From Sphingobacterium spiritivorum (lineage in GTDB: Bacteria > Bacteroidota > Bacteroidia > Sphingobacteriales > Sphingobacteriaceae): a stretch of 64,000 bases of DNA. A program made the translations under genes and the position numbers. The stretch is taken from assembly GCF_016724845.1 (NCBI RefSeq), contig NZ_CP068082.1:1550001-1614000 (forward strand), in the 5' to 3' direction. The notes beneath the pieces are model-generated. The model saw nothing but the letters and a program-made list of their open reading frames with translations, was not told the DNA's origin and made no database searches. Below are positions 27,529-35,686 of this stretch, one piece after another. How positions within the stretch are numbered: the first letter of the stretch is position 1; each line of letters opens with the position of its first letter.

Positions 27529-28782
27529 TTAGGGCTGATACTTTTTGAAAATAACGGAAGCATTGTGCCCGCCAAACCCAAAAGTATTACTCATTGCTGC
27601 ATTTACCACACGTTTTTGCGCCGTATTGAATGTAAAATTCAATTTATTATCCAGTTCAGGATCGTCGTTAAAGTGGTTGATTGTTGGAGGTACTATATCA
27701 TTCTGGACAGCCAGGATCGAAGCAATAGACTCAATCGCACCGGCAGCACCTAAAAGGTGTCCTGTCATCGATTTGGTCGAGCTAATGTTTAATTCATAAG
27801 CGTGATCCCCAAATAATTCTTTAATAGCTTTTGTTTCACTTATATCTCCAAGAGGTGTAGACGTACCATGCACATTGATATAATCAATTTCATGTCCATC
27901 CATCCGGGCATCACGCAAAGCATTTGACATCACCAGTTTTGCGCCTAACCCTTCCGGGTGTGGTGCGGTGATATGATTTGCATCTGCACTCATTCCTCCT
28001 CCTACAATTTCAGCATAAATTTTTGCTCCACGTGCCAATGCATGTTCCAGACTTTCCAGTATAATCGTGCCCGAACCTTCACCTGCGACAAATCCATCAC
28101 GGTCCTTATCAAAAGGACGGGATGCTGTCTTGGGATCGTCATTACGGGTAGACAATGCATGTAATGCATTGAATCCGCCTATGCCCGCTTCATTGATAAT
28201 GGCTTCAGAGCCACCGGAAACGATAATATCACACAGACCGGTACGAATGTAATTGAATGCGTCGATCATTGCATTAGTGGAAGATGCACATGCAGACACA
28301 CACGAAAAGTTTGGTCCGCGTAATCCATAACGCATCGAGATATGACCCGGAGCAATGTCCACGATCATTTTCGGAATAAAGAAAGGATTGAAACGAGGTG
28401 TTCCATCTCCTGTGGCGAAGTTCGAAACTTCGTCCAAAAACGTTTTTAATCCACCAATCCCCGAACCCCAGATGACTCCTATCCGATTAGTGTCAAGTTT
28501 TTCAAAATCCAATGCTGCATCTTTTATAGCTTCTTCCGTAGATGCCATGGCGTATTGAACAAAAGGATCTACCTTCCGTGCTTCTTTACGATCCATGAAA
28601 TCATGCGGATCGAAATCTTTTACTTCGCACGCAAATTGGGTTTTAAATTTTGATGCATCAAATCTTGTAATAGGAGCAGCACCGCTTACACCATTTATCA
28701 ATCCTTCCCAGTATTCCGGGACAGTATTGCCAAGTGGTGTAAGAGCGCCTAACCCTGTTACTACTACTCTTTTAAGCTCCAT
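27529..28782 (-). CDS. fabF: beta-ketoacyl-ACP synthase II
   Basis: FabF elongates fatty acids by condensing acyl groups with malonyl-ACP. The 417-residue protein has the catalytic triad Cys165 (CVSACASSTNA), His305 (NVHGTSTPLGD) and His342 (SMTGHLLGAAGA), plus the conserved C-terminal NTFGFGGHNASVIFK. It lies 27 bp downstream of acpP and is probably cotranscribed with its carrier protein. Confidence 0.97.
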   Translation of the reverse strand: MELKRVVVTGLGALTPLGNTVPEYWEGLINGVSGAAPITRFDASKFKTQFACEVKDFDPHDFMDRKEARKVDPFVQYAMASTEEAIKDAALDFEKLDTNRIGVIWGSGIGGLKTFLDEVSNFATGDGTPRFNPFFIPKMIVDIAPGHISMRYGLRGPNFSCVSACASSTNAMIDAFNYIRTGLCDIIVSGGSEAIINEAGIGGFNALHALSTRNDDPKTASRPFDKDRDGFVAGEGSGTIILESLEHALARGAKIYAEIVGGGMSADANHITAPHPEGLGAKLVMSNALRDARMDGHEIDYINVHGTSTPLGDISETKAIKELFGDHAYELNISSTKSMTGHLLGAAGAIESIASILAVQNDIVPPTINHFNDDPELDNKLNFTFNTAQKRVVNAAMSNTFGFGGHNASVIFKKYQP

Positions 28783-28809
28783 TTATGATGATTGGCCTAA
28801 TTAAATTAG

Positions 28810-29046
28810 TTAGTTAACGTTTTTTTCTAAATAAGCGATTGCTTGACCTACTGTACCGATGTTCTCAGCTTGATCATCAGGAATAGCTACGTTGAATTCT
28901 TTTTCAAACTCCATGATCAACTCGACTGTGTCAAGTGAATCAGCACCTAAATCATTAGTGAATGAAGCTTCTGGCGTTACTTCGTTTTCGTCAACACCTA
29001 ATTTTTCAACGATAATTGCTTTTACTCTTGAAGCGATATCTGACAT
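28810..29046 (-). CDS. acpP: acyl carrier protein
   Basis: The 78-residue ACP starts [20 protein letters not shown] and carries [11 protein letters not shown], with Ser37 as the phosphopantetheine attachment site. I chose the ATG at 29046. The reading frame extends 33 codons further upstream, but that stretch is unrelated to ACP and overlaps the leader and the promoter. The gene is first of the acpP-fabF-rnc operon. Confidence 0.97.
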   Translation of the reverse strand: MSDIASRVKAIIVEKLGVDENEVTPEASFTNDLGADSLDTVELIMEFEKEFNVAIPDDQAENIGTVGQAIAYLEKNVN

Positions 29047-29132
29047 GATTTTATAGTTTAATTGTTTAATAAATCTGTGCAAAGAAAAATAAATTTCACC
29101 AATTATCAAATCTTTTTGATTTTTTGGCGCAG

Positions 29133-29163
29133 CAAAAGTAAGCATGTTAATCCAATATTCAAA
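29133..29163 (-). promoter_or_regulatory. promoter of acpP-fabF
   Basis: On the minus strand TTTG (29163-29160), 19 nt of spacer and TACTTTTG (29140-29133) form a full Bacteroidota-type promoter. It is identical in elements and spacing to the rplC promoter. The mRNA leader before acpP would be about 83 nt. Confidence 0.8.
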
Positions 29164-29311
29164 CTGTAAAAGACTAATACTTAACCGTATCCAATAATAC
29201 TAACTTTTGGCTTTATTTACAAATATTCTACTTTGTTAATGCAAATTTTACATAGAATAGCCGCAAGATACGTGAAATTATACTAATTTCGTATAAAACA
29301 TCTCAGCAAAA

Positions 29312-29818
29312 TTGAATAAAATAACTGTATTTAAATTGGAAATGGACATGGAAGAAGAACTGGATTTTGTTCTTCTGGGTATTAGCTCCCCTTTACGGGA
29401 CTACAGATTATGTCATTTTATCAACAAAACTACAGGCCTCCAGTTTGTATATGGTAAAGAAAGTAATATTGACCACAAGGGGAATATGAAAGAAGGGGGA
29501 AAAGAAGAGTATGAATACCACATCATACAGGAAAAAAGTAAAGGCAAAAAGCCCGCTTTGAAACATCATTTTGCCATCTACAGATATTGCGATATCGACT
29601 ATGAATACGAGTATTATCTTATTAATAACAGAAGCCAGGAAGGCGGTTTATTAATACCTGAAATAGCAAATTTTGACTTTTTTCTGGTCATCAAAAACTT
29701 TATACATGAAGAAGATTTACGCCTCCTTATTCAGAATCTGAATCGCATAAATGATGTCATAATGGTAAAAGAAATAATGCCTAAAATATTGAAATCTAAA
29801 GAAAATCTCATATTTTAG
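29312..29818 (+). CDS. IPExxxVDY-family-type protein
   Basis: The 168-residue protein resembles a small Bacteroidota family named for an IPExxxVDY motif; here the equivalent is LLIPEIANFDFFLVIKNF (about residues 113-130). The N-terminal part ELDFVLLGISSPLRDYRLCHFINKTTG also fits that family. It lies directly upstream of pyk, as such genes often do. Function is unknown. The frame starts with TTG at 29312, which keeps a conserved-looking Lys-Leu-Glu stretch; an ATG at 29342 is the alternative. Confidence 0.75.
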   Translation: MNKITVFKLEMDMEEELDFVLLGISSPLRDYRLCHFINKTTGLQFVYGKESNIDHKGNMKEGGKEEYEYHIIQEKSKGKKPALKHHFAIYRYCDIDYEYEYYLINNRSQEGGLLIPEIANFDFFLVIKNFIHEEDLRLLIQNLNRINDVIMVKEIMPKILKSKENLIF

Positions 29819-29943
29819 CGCACTTGAAAGAAGAGTGTACATACTACACTATAAATTATAAACTTCAAATAAGACGTTATCCTTTGTAAAAAGAAGGGTA
29901 ACCGCAAACAGGAATATAAGTAGTTTTTAAAACAAAATATTAC

Positions 29944-31374
29944 ATGAAGAAAATTCAAAAACGGACCAAAATTGTGGCAACACTTGGGCCGGCATCAGCA
30001 GATAAAACTGTCTTGACAAATATGATTGCCAAAGGTGTTGATGTATGTCGCCTTAACTTCTCCCACGGAAGCCAGGAAGATCACCTGAAAGTGATCAACA
30101 CAATCAACGAAATCAACAATGAACATCCCTTTAACGTAGCTATTCTTGCCGATCTTCAAGGACCCAAAATCCGTATCGGTAAAATGAAAGAGGGAGGCGC
30201 TATCTTAATCAACGGTTCTGAGGTAGAAATCACTACTCAGGAACTGATCGGTGACGAGAAACGTATCTACATCACATATGAAAACTTCCCTAATGATGTT
30301 AAGGAAGATGAGATTATCTTATTGGATGACGGTAAATTACAATTGAGAGTAATCTCTACCAACCATAAAGATACTGTATTCTGCCAGGTTGTTCACGGAG
30401 GTGTATTGACCTCCCGAAAAGGTGTCAATCTTCCAAATACAAAAGTATCAATCCCTTCACTGACAGAAGAAGATCTGGACAACCTGAACTTTGCTCTTGA
30501 TCATGGTGCAGACTGGATCGCTATGTCTTTTGTACGTTCGGCAGAAGACATCTACCAGTGTAAAAAGATCATCAAAGAAAAAGGAAGTCATGCGCGTGTA
30601 ATTGCGAAAATCGAGAAACCTGAAGCGATCGAAAATATCGATGCGATCATCGAAGCGACAGACGGGATCATGGTTGCACGTGGTGATTTGGGTGTTGAGA
30701 TGCCAATGGAAGAAGTTCCGGGATTGCAAAAAATCATCGTTCAAAAATGTCGTGACCTTTCCAAACCGGTTATCATTGCTACACAGATGCTGGAAAGTAT
30801 GATTACTACTCCTCGTCCAACACGTGCAGAGGTCAACGATGTGGCCAATTCTGTATTGGATGGTGCAGATGCTGTAATGCTTAGCGGTGAGACTTCCGTA
30901 GGAGAATTCCCGGAAATCGTTATCGAAACAATGGCTAAAATCATTGTGCATGTAGAACAGACATCATACAACTACTACAGTGACAAGAGTGATCAACATA
31001 CAGATCTGACAAAGATCCCTGATGCGATCTGTGGTTCATCGATATACCTGGCTGAAAAAACAAAAGCTTCAGCTATCGCCGTGATGACATCTTCAGGTTA
31101 TACTGCATTTGAAATCTCAAGCTACAGACCGGATGCAGATATTTACATTTTCACAGGAAATAAAAACCTGCTGAGATCATTAAGTCTGGTTTGGGGTGTA
31201 CGTGCATTTGTATATGAAAAATTTGAAAGTACTGACGGTACAATTCAGGATGTAAACAAGTTGCTTACAGAAAAGAATCTGGTATCTCCGGGACAGATCG
31301 TAATCAACACATCTTCAACACCGCTCCGCGAAAAAGGAAGAACAAATACAATCCGGGTATCCGAAGTAAAATAA
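29944..31374 (+). CDS. pyk: pyruvate kinase
   Basis: Pyruvate kinase makes pyruvate and ATP from phosphoenolpyruvate and ADP. The 476-residue protein has KIVATLGPAS at the N terminus, CRLNFSHGSQEDH, the signature IIAKIEKPEAIENID with the catalytic Lys, DGIMVARGDLGVEMP, and the B-domain between about residues 72 and 170. The C-terminal domain (KASAIAVMTSSGYTA) is the allosteric part. It follows the IPExxxVDY-type gene by 125 bp and ends at a strong bidirectional terminator. Confidence 0.97.
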   Translation: MKKIQKRTKIVATLGPASADKTVLTNMIAKGVDVCRLNFSHGSQEDHLKVINTINEINNEHPFNVAILADLQGPKIRIGKMKEGGAILINGSEVEITTQELIGDEKRIYITYENFPNDVKEDEIILLDDGKLQLRVISTNHKDTVFCQVVHGGVLTSRKGVNLPNTKVSIPSLTEEDLDNLNFALDHGADWIAMSFVRSAEDIYQCKKIIKEKGSHARVIAKIEKPEAIENIDAIIEATDGIMVARGDLGVEMPMEEVPGLQKIIVQKCRDLSKPVIIATQMLESMITTPRPTRAEVNDVANSVLDGADAVMLSGETSVGEFPEIVIETMAKIIVHVEQTSYNYYSDKSDQHTDLTKIPDAICGSSIYLAEKTKASAIAVMTSSGYTAFEISSYRPDADIYIFTGNKNLLRSLSLVWGVRAFVYEKFESTDGTIQDVNKLLTEKNLVSPGQIVINTSSTPLREKGRTNTIRVSEVK

Positions 31375-31376
31375 AT

Positions 31377-31417
31377 AAAAATAAGGTGGTTGAATATTCA
31401 GCCACCTTATTTTTTTA
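31377..31417. terminator. bidirectional terminator between pyk and a convergent small gene
   Basis: ATAAGGTGGTTGA (31381-31393) and TCAGCCACCTTAT (31398-31410) form a 13-bp stem with one G-T wobble. A run of seven T follows on the plus strand and TTTTTATTTA on the minus strand. The stop codon of the minus-strand gene (31407) lies inside the stem. Confidence 0.9.
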
Positions 31418-31742
31418 GCAGAGAATCCTTTAGTAACAGGGGGCGAAAGTTATACGCCTCTTTTAAGGGTTGCTGATCCAGCTCATCCAGTTTTTTTGTG
31501 CCCGGCATCCGGGCCGAATCCCTGCCATATAACTTCAACGTCGGGATCTCCCCTTTTCTGTCTTTCACCTCATCTGGCTTCACAGGATACACCTGCAACC
31601 TCTTTACTGTATCCAATAACGGGAGCTGCTGATCCGGAAAAACTTTACGTCCTTTCTTCTCCTGATACTTAAAATCCTGAGCAGAAGAATAGCTCCAAAT
31701 GCTTAGGAAAAGTGCTGTAAATATGCTATATTTCAAGTTCAT
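31407..31742 (-). CDS. small secreted protein of unknown function
   Basis: The 111-residue protein has a clear Sec signal peptide (MNLKYSIFTALFLSIWSYSSAQ, cleaved near residue 21). The mature part is short, charged and proline-containing (KYQEKKGRKVFPDQQLPLLDTVKRLQVYPVKPDEVKDRKGE). I recognise no domain. It is likely a periplasmic or surface protein. It lies alone, convergent with pyk and divergent from the rprX-like kinase gene. Confidence 0.7.
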   Translation of the reverse strand: MNLKYSIFTALFLSIWSYSSAQDFKYQEKKGRKVFPDQQLPLLDTVKRLQVYPVKPDEVKDRKGEIPTLKLYGRDSARMPGTKKLDELDQQPLKEAYNFRPLLLKDSLLKK

Positions 31743-31856
31743 AACATGTGAAATGTATTACCTTAAAATTAAGCAACAATTCTCAATTCCAAATCATAAT
31801 ACGCTACATTGCCTGTTAAATATTGTTAAATGAAAGTTTTGAAGGTAAAGCATTTA

Positions 31857-31864
31857 TATTTTTG
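31857..31864 (+). promoter_or_regulatory. -7 element close to the rprX-like start
   Basis: TATTTTTG matches TAnnTTTG and ends 6 bp before the ATG at 31871, so the mRNA leader would be only a few nucleotides. A TTTG at 31838-31841 is 15 nt upstream, shorter than the usual 19. Confidence 0.4.
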
Positions 31865-31870
31865 TAACAA

Positions 31871-33691
31871 ATGAAACAAAGAAGTATTACTGTCATTATC
31901 GGATTAATGTCTATTGCTCTGCTCGGAGTAATGGCTATGCAATACTTTTTTATACGCGATTCTTTCCGTCAGAAATCACAACTCTTCGATGAATCGGTCA
32001 ATGCTTCTCTGGCGACAGTTGCCTCTAAAATAGAGAAACACGAGGTTATGGCTTTTGCCAAAACCCAGCAAAGAAATAACCAGGTTAAGTATGAGCGTGA
32101 ACAAAAACGCCTGGAAGACCAGATCAATATTCAGAAGCAGATCGAAGCCCTTCGACTTCAGCAGTATGAAGTCCAGCAAAAGTTTAAAGATGCAGAAGAT
32201 GTGCTCAAAATGAGCTATCCGATCATAGTACCTCTGGAAAACTGGTTTTATGAAACGTATATCCGGCGCAAAAAATACAATTATCTGGTCAAGCTTCTGA
32301 TTTCGCAAGGTGTATATGAGGACAATTCTATTGGCAACTCCATCGAGGTATATGCAGTGGGTGATAAAATCGCGCGTATTGCAGCAAAAGACGATAGCTG
32401 CCGATACCTTGCTTTCTTGAACCCGTATGAATTAAACTCACTGGATTTTACGATCAAGACATTACCCCCAAAAGCAGATATGAAGATTGCACTTCGTATA
32501 CATGCCTTAGAGAATAAACTCAAACTGTCTCAACTTGATGATGCCAGCAATCTCTATGACTCTATCGCCGTAATCGGCGGTAAGAAAAATGATGTAATTG
32601 AAGATTTTGCTGCCAGTATGGAGCTTTCCAAACGTCCGTTAAAGAGTCGTATCGATGTTAGTTTCCTCAAGAAAGAGCTTACACGGGAACTTTCCAACAG
32701 GGATATTAACTCTAAATTCAATATTGAAGTCAAAGAGAATAATAGTATTCTGTACAATATTAATACACTTGGTGAACTGGATAAACCTCAGAAGCACAAC
32801 AGCTACTCTACGCTGCTGTTTCAGGGAGATGTCGGAAATGCACCCGGCAAACTGACCATTACCTTTACGGACAAGCGTAATATTATCATGGACAATATGG
32901 GATACCTCTTCTTTCCGATGGGAGCCTTACTTGTGTTACTGATCGGTTGCTTTGCCTATACACTGACCACGATCTTCCGTCAAAAGAAAATCTCAGAGAT
33001 GAAGACCGACTTTATCAACAATATGACCCATGAGTTCAAAACTCCTGTAGCGACCATCATGATTGCGAGTGAGTCTCTCCGGGATCCGGAAATAATTGCA
33101 GACGAAAGAAGAGTAAATCGCCTGGCCAATATTATTTACGATGAGAATGTCCGATTGGGAGATCATATTGAAAGGGTACTCAATATCGCCAGACTGGAAA
33201 AAGAGAATCTGAAAATAGACCGCATGGATGTCCGGATCAATGACCTGACCAATGCGGTACTGGACAGCATGCAGCTGCAGATTCAAAAATCCAAAGGCAC
33301 ACTGGAAACTTTTCTGGAGGCAAAGGATGATGTCGTGATCGGTGACGAATTACACCTCTCCAATGTACTGTTTAATCTGGTCGACAATGCCATCAAATAC
33401 AGTAAAGACAGTCCGCATATTACCGTCAGAACCCACAACCATAAAAATACGATAGTGATATCCGTCAGTGACAAGGGAATCGGTATGACGCGCGACCAGC
33501 AGCAGAAGATCTTTGATCAGTTTTACCGGATTCCTACAGGTAATATTCACAATGTAAAAGGGTTTGGTCTCGGACTGAGTTATGTAAATGATATTATCAA
33601 ACGTCTGGACGGTAAGATACAGGTGAAAAGTGAAAAGGATAAGGGCACAAATTTTGATATTACATTGCCACTGAAAGGGCACAAATTATAA
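31871..33691 (+). CDS. rprX: sensor histidine kinase, RprX-like
   Basis: The 606-residue inner-membrane kinase has a first transmembrane helix (about 7-28) and a periplasmic domain with a charged coiled-coil stretch near 60-115. A second transmembrane helix (YLFFPMGALLVLLIGCFAYTL, about 345-366) is followed by a HisKA domain with NNMTHEFKTPVATI (phospho-His near 386). An HATPase domain has NVLFNLVDNAIKYSKD, DKGIGM and GFGLGLSYV. It is followed 47 bp later by an OmpR-type regulator. The pair matches Bacteroides RprX/RprY in layout; the stimulus is unknown. Confidence 0.88.
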   Translation: MKQRSITVIIGLMSIALLGVMAMQYFFIRDSFRQKSQLFDESVNASLATVASKIEKHEVMAFAKTQQRNNQVKYEREQKRLEDQINIQKQIEALRLQQYEVQQKFKDAEDVLKMSYPIIVPLENWFYETYIRRKKYNYLVKLLISQGVYEDNSIGNSIEVYAVGDKIARIAAKDDSCRYLAFLNPYELNSLDFTIKTLPPKADMKIALRIHALENKLKLSQLDDASNLYDSIAVIGGKKNDVIEDFAASMELSKRPLKSRIDVSFLKKELTRELSNRDINSKFNIEVKENNSILYNINTLGELDKPQKHNSYSTLLFQGDVGNAPGKLTITFTDKRNIIMDNMGYLFFPMGALLVLLIGCFAYTLTTIFRQKKISEMKTDFINNMTHEFKTPVATIMIASESLRDPEIIADERRVNRLANIIYDENVRLGDHIERVLNIARLEKENLKIDRMDVRINDLTNAVLDSMQLQIQKSKGTLETFLEAKDDVVIGDELHLSNVLFNLVDNAIKYSKDSPHITVRTHNHKNTIVISVSDKGIGMTRDQQQKIFDQFYRIPTGNIHNVKGFGLGLSYVNDIIKRLDGKIQVKSEKDKGTNFDITLPLKGHKL

Positions 33692-33738
33692 TTAGAAATG
33701 CTGCTGCTCCGGCAACAGTTATTATCAATCAGAAAAAT

Positions 33739-34434
33739 ATGCAAATTATGCAAAAAATATTATTAGCGGAAGATGATCCTAATCTGGGTGAGCTTCTGAA
33801 AGACTATCTGGAACTGAAAGGTAAATTCGATGTCACACTTTGTCAGGATGGAGAAGAAGCGCTTGTCGCCTTCCATAAAGACCAGTATGATCTATGTATC
33901 CTGGATGTCATGATGCCCAAAAAAGATGGATTTTCGCTTGGAAAAGATATCCGCAAAACAAACACTACAGTGCCTGTGATATATGCTACTGCCAAAGGAA
34001 TGATGGAGGATAAAACTCAGGCATTTGAATTAGGCGGAGATGATTATATTACAAAGCCATTTCGGGTAGAAGAACTTTTACTTCGCATAAATGCTCTTCT
34101 GAAAAGAAGCTCCAGAGATAAAGAAGAAGAAACTGCGGATAAGTTTGAAATCGGAGATTACTTCTTTGACTATACCAGTCAGCAGATTTCTTATAAGGGT
34201 CAACAGCAGAAACTGTCAACAAAAGAAGCAGAATTACTACGCTTACTGTGCCTGAAGAAAAATGATGTCCTTACCCGCGAAGAGGCTCTTTTAAAAATCT
34301 GGCACGATGACAATTACTTCACAGGAAGAAGCATGGATGTATTCCTGAGTAAGCTCCGCAAATACCTGCGGGAGGATCCGAGTGTAGAAATCGTCAATGT
34401 ACACGGTAAAGGTTACAAGCTGCTCGTCAGCTAA
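33739..34434 (+). CDS. rprY: OmpR-family response regulator, RprY-like
   Basis: The 231-residue protein has a receiver domain (ILLAEDDPNLGELLKDYL, phospho-Asp56 in LCILDVMMPKKDG, conserved Lys in DYITKPF) and a winged-helix DNA-binding domain ending HGKGYKLLVS. It pairs with the kinase immediately upstream. The Met at 33748 is an equally good start. Downstream genes are not obviously part of the operon. Confidence 0.9.
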   Translation: MQIMQKILLAEDDPNLGELLKDYLELKGKFDVTLCQDGEEALVAFHKDQYDLCILDVMMPKKDGFSLGKDIRKTNTTVPVIYATAKGMMEDKTQAFELGGDDYITKPFRVEELLLRINALLKRSSRDKEEETADKFEIGDYFFDYTSQQISYKGQQQKLSTKEAELLRLLCLKKNDVLTREEALLKIWHDDNYFTGRSMDVFLSKLRKYLREDPSVEIVNVHGKGYKLLVS

Positions 34435-34456
34435 CAAAATATAAAAACATACAGAT

Positions 34457-34498
34457 AATTATTGTCTCTTAATTTTATGATTTCAGGAGGCAATAATT
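34457..34498 (+). other. stem-loop after rprY
   Basis: AATTATTGTCTC (34457-34468) and GAGGCAATAATT (34487-34498) form a 12-bp stem with one G-T wobble. No T-run follows, so it may be a weak terminator or an mRNA-stabilising 3' hairpin. Confidence 0.45.
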
Positions 34499-34636
34499 AT
34501 CCTTAAATCGCAACACACACTAACATCATCTTCATTAACAGGATCATAATCTGGTATATGAAGGTATTCTGAGTTTTTATCCATAAGATTATCCAGCCAC
34601 CCCGGTGGTTGTTATCACACTTACAAACGAATTCCT

Positions 34637-35425
34637 ATGACATTAATGCGCACTGTCATTACTTTTCTTATCCTGCTAATATGTTCTGGCCAATCGCTGC
34701 CAGCACAACAAGACACAACCAAACAATACAGCGATACCCTGCAAAATACGACTCTCAAAAAAAGCTTTTGGAGACAAATCCCTTACAAGGAAATTGCGAT
34801 GCCTGCAGGATTACTGACCTATGGTATTATTTCAAGGGAAAGCCATTTCCTTATTCATCAGGACAATGATATCAACAATGTATTGCGAAAAAATATAGAC
34901 GAAAAATTTACCATAGATGATTTTAGCCAGTACACACCGTTACTTAGTATTTATGTGTTGGATCTGGCAGGCATAAAAGCCCGGCATAACCTCAAAGAGC
35001 GGCTGTTTGTTTCAGGTGTATCTTATGCCATTATGGCCACAACTGTATATACCATCAAAAGTACAGGCAATGTCTGGCGTCCGGACAACTCTGCGAATAA
35101 TTCTTTTCCTTCCGGACATGCTGCTACAGCATTTGCCGGAGCAGAATTATTATGGCAGGAGTATAAAGACCAGTCTATCTGGTATGGAATTGCAGGGTAT
35201 ACAGTAGCAGCCGGAACCGGATTTTTCAGAATGTACAATAATAAACATTGGTTTTCGGACGTAGTCATGGGAGCAGGTATCGGCATGCTCAGTACCAAGA
35301 TAGGATACTGGTTACTCCCTCTTGTGGACAAGCACCTGCAGCATAATCCCTCTTCTTCTGTTACAGTCGTCACACCTTTTTATAATGGAAAACAAACCGG
35401 ACTGTCTGCAAGCGTCCAATTCTGA
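34637..35425 (+). CDS. PAP2-family membrane phosphatase
   Basis: The 262-residue protein has a signal peptide (ending LPAQQ) and the three PAP2 phosphatase motifs. These are KSTGNVWRP (KxxxxxxRP), PSGHAAT, and FRMYNNKHWFSDV (RxxxxxHxxxD, with Phe where the usual Ser stands). Several hydrophobic segments follow. Members dephosphorylate undecaprenyl pyrophosphate, lipid A or phosphatidate; which applies here is not visible. It lies between the two-component system and metE as a single gene. Confidence 0.88.
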   Translation: MTLMRTVITFLILLICSGQSLPAQQDTTKQYSDTLQNTTLKKSFWRQIPYKEIAMPAGLLTYGIISRESHFLIHQDNDINNVLRKNIDEKFTIDDFSQYTPLLSIYVLDLAGIKARHNLKERLFVSGVSYAIMATTVYTIKSTGNVWRPDNSANNSFPSGHAATAFAGAELLWQEYKDQSIWYGIAGYTVAAGTGFFRMYNNKHWFSDVVMGAGIGMLSTKIGYWLLPLVDKHLQHNPSSSVTVVTPFYNGKQTGLSASVQF

Positions 35426-35458
35426 TCAACAGCAGACTATTCTGACGATTTATTAAAA

Positions 35459-35466
35459 TATTTTTG
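35459..35466 (+). promoter_or_regulatory. -7 element of the metE promoter
   Basis: TATTTTTG matches TAnnTTTG and lies 33 bp upstream of the SAM riboswitch, which would place the whole aptamer in the metE leader. No convincing -33 box is seen. Confidence 0.45.
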
Positions 35467-35498
35467 GGATTTAGAAACCTAATCCCGATATTAGCATC

Positions 35499-35605
35499 GC
35501 TTATAGAGAAAGGCCGAGGGACTAGACCCGAAGAAGCCTTAGCAACCTGTCACTTGACAAGGTGCTAAATTCTACCCCGCTTGGACACAGGAGGGAAAGA
35601 TAAGC
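35499..35605 (+). ncRNA. SAM-I (S-box) riboswitch
   Basis: The leader of metE contains the S-box core. GCTTAT (35499-35504) pairs with ATAAGC (35600-35605) as P1. AGAGAAAGGCCGAGGGACT and GAAGAAGCCTTAGCAACCTG follow the SAM-I consensus, and AAGGTGCTAAATTCTACCC is the conserved P3/P4 region. It senses S-adenosylmethionine and should reduce metE expression when SAM is abundant. Downstream, GGACAC (35583-35588) can pair with GTGTCC (35623-35628), giving a possible alternative structure. I see no U-rich terminator, so control may be translational. Confidence 0.93.
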
Positions 35606-35686
35606 CGAAGTCACTGCATCTGGTGTCCTTCCTCTTTAGCAAAGTAGTTTTATGGAGTTAAGAAAAATTAAACAACAATCATTTTT

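Noticed and set aside
29047..29145. 33-codon extension of acpP
   Set aside because: ACP begins at MSDIASRV; the extension overlaps the leader and part of the promoter.
30457..30951. 164-codon frame opposite pyk
   Set aside because: It is fully antisense to a strongly conserved gene and rich in Cys, His and Phe, as expected for shadow frames.
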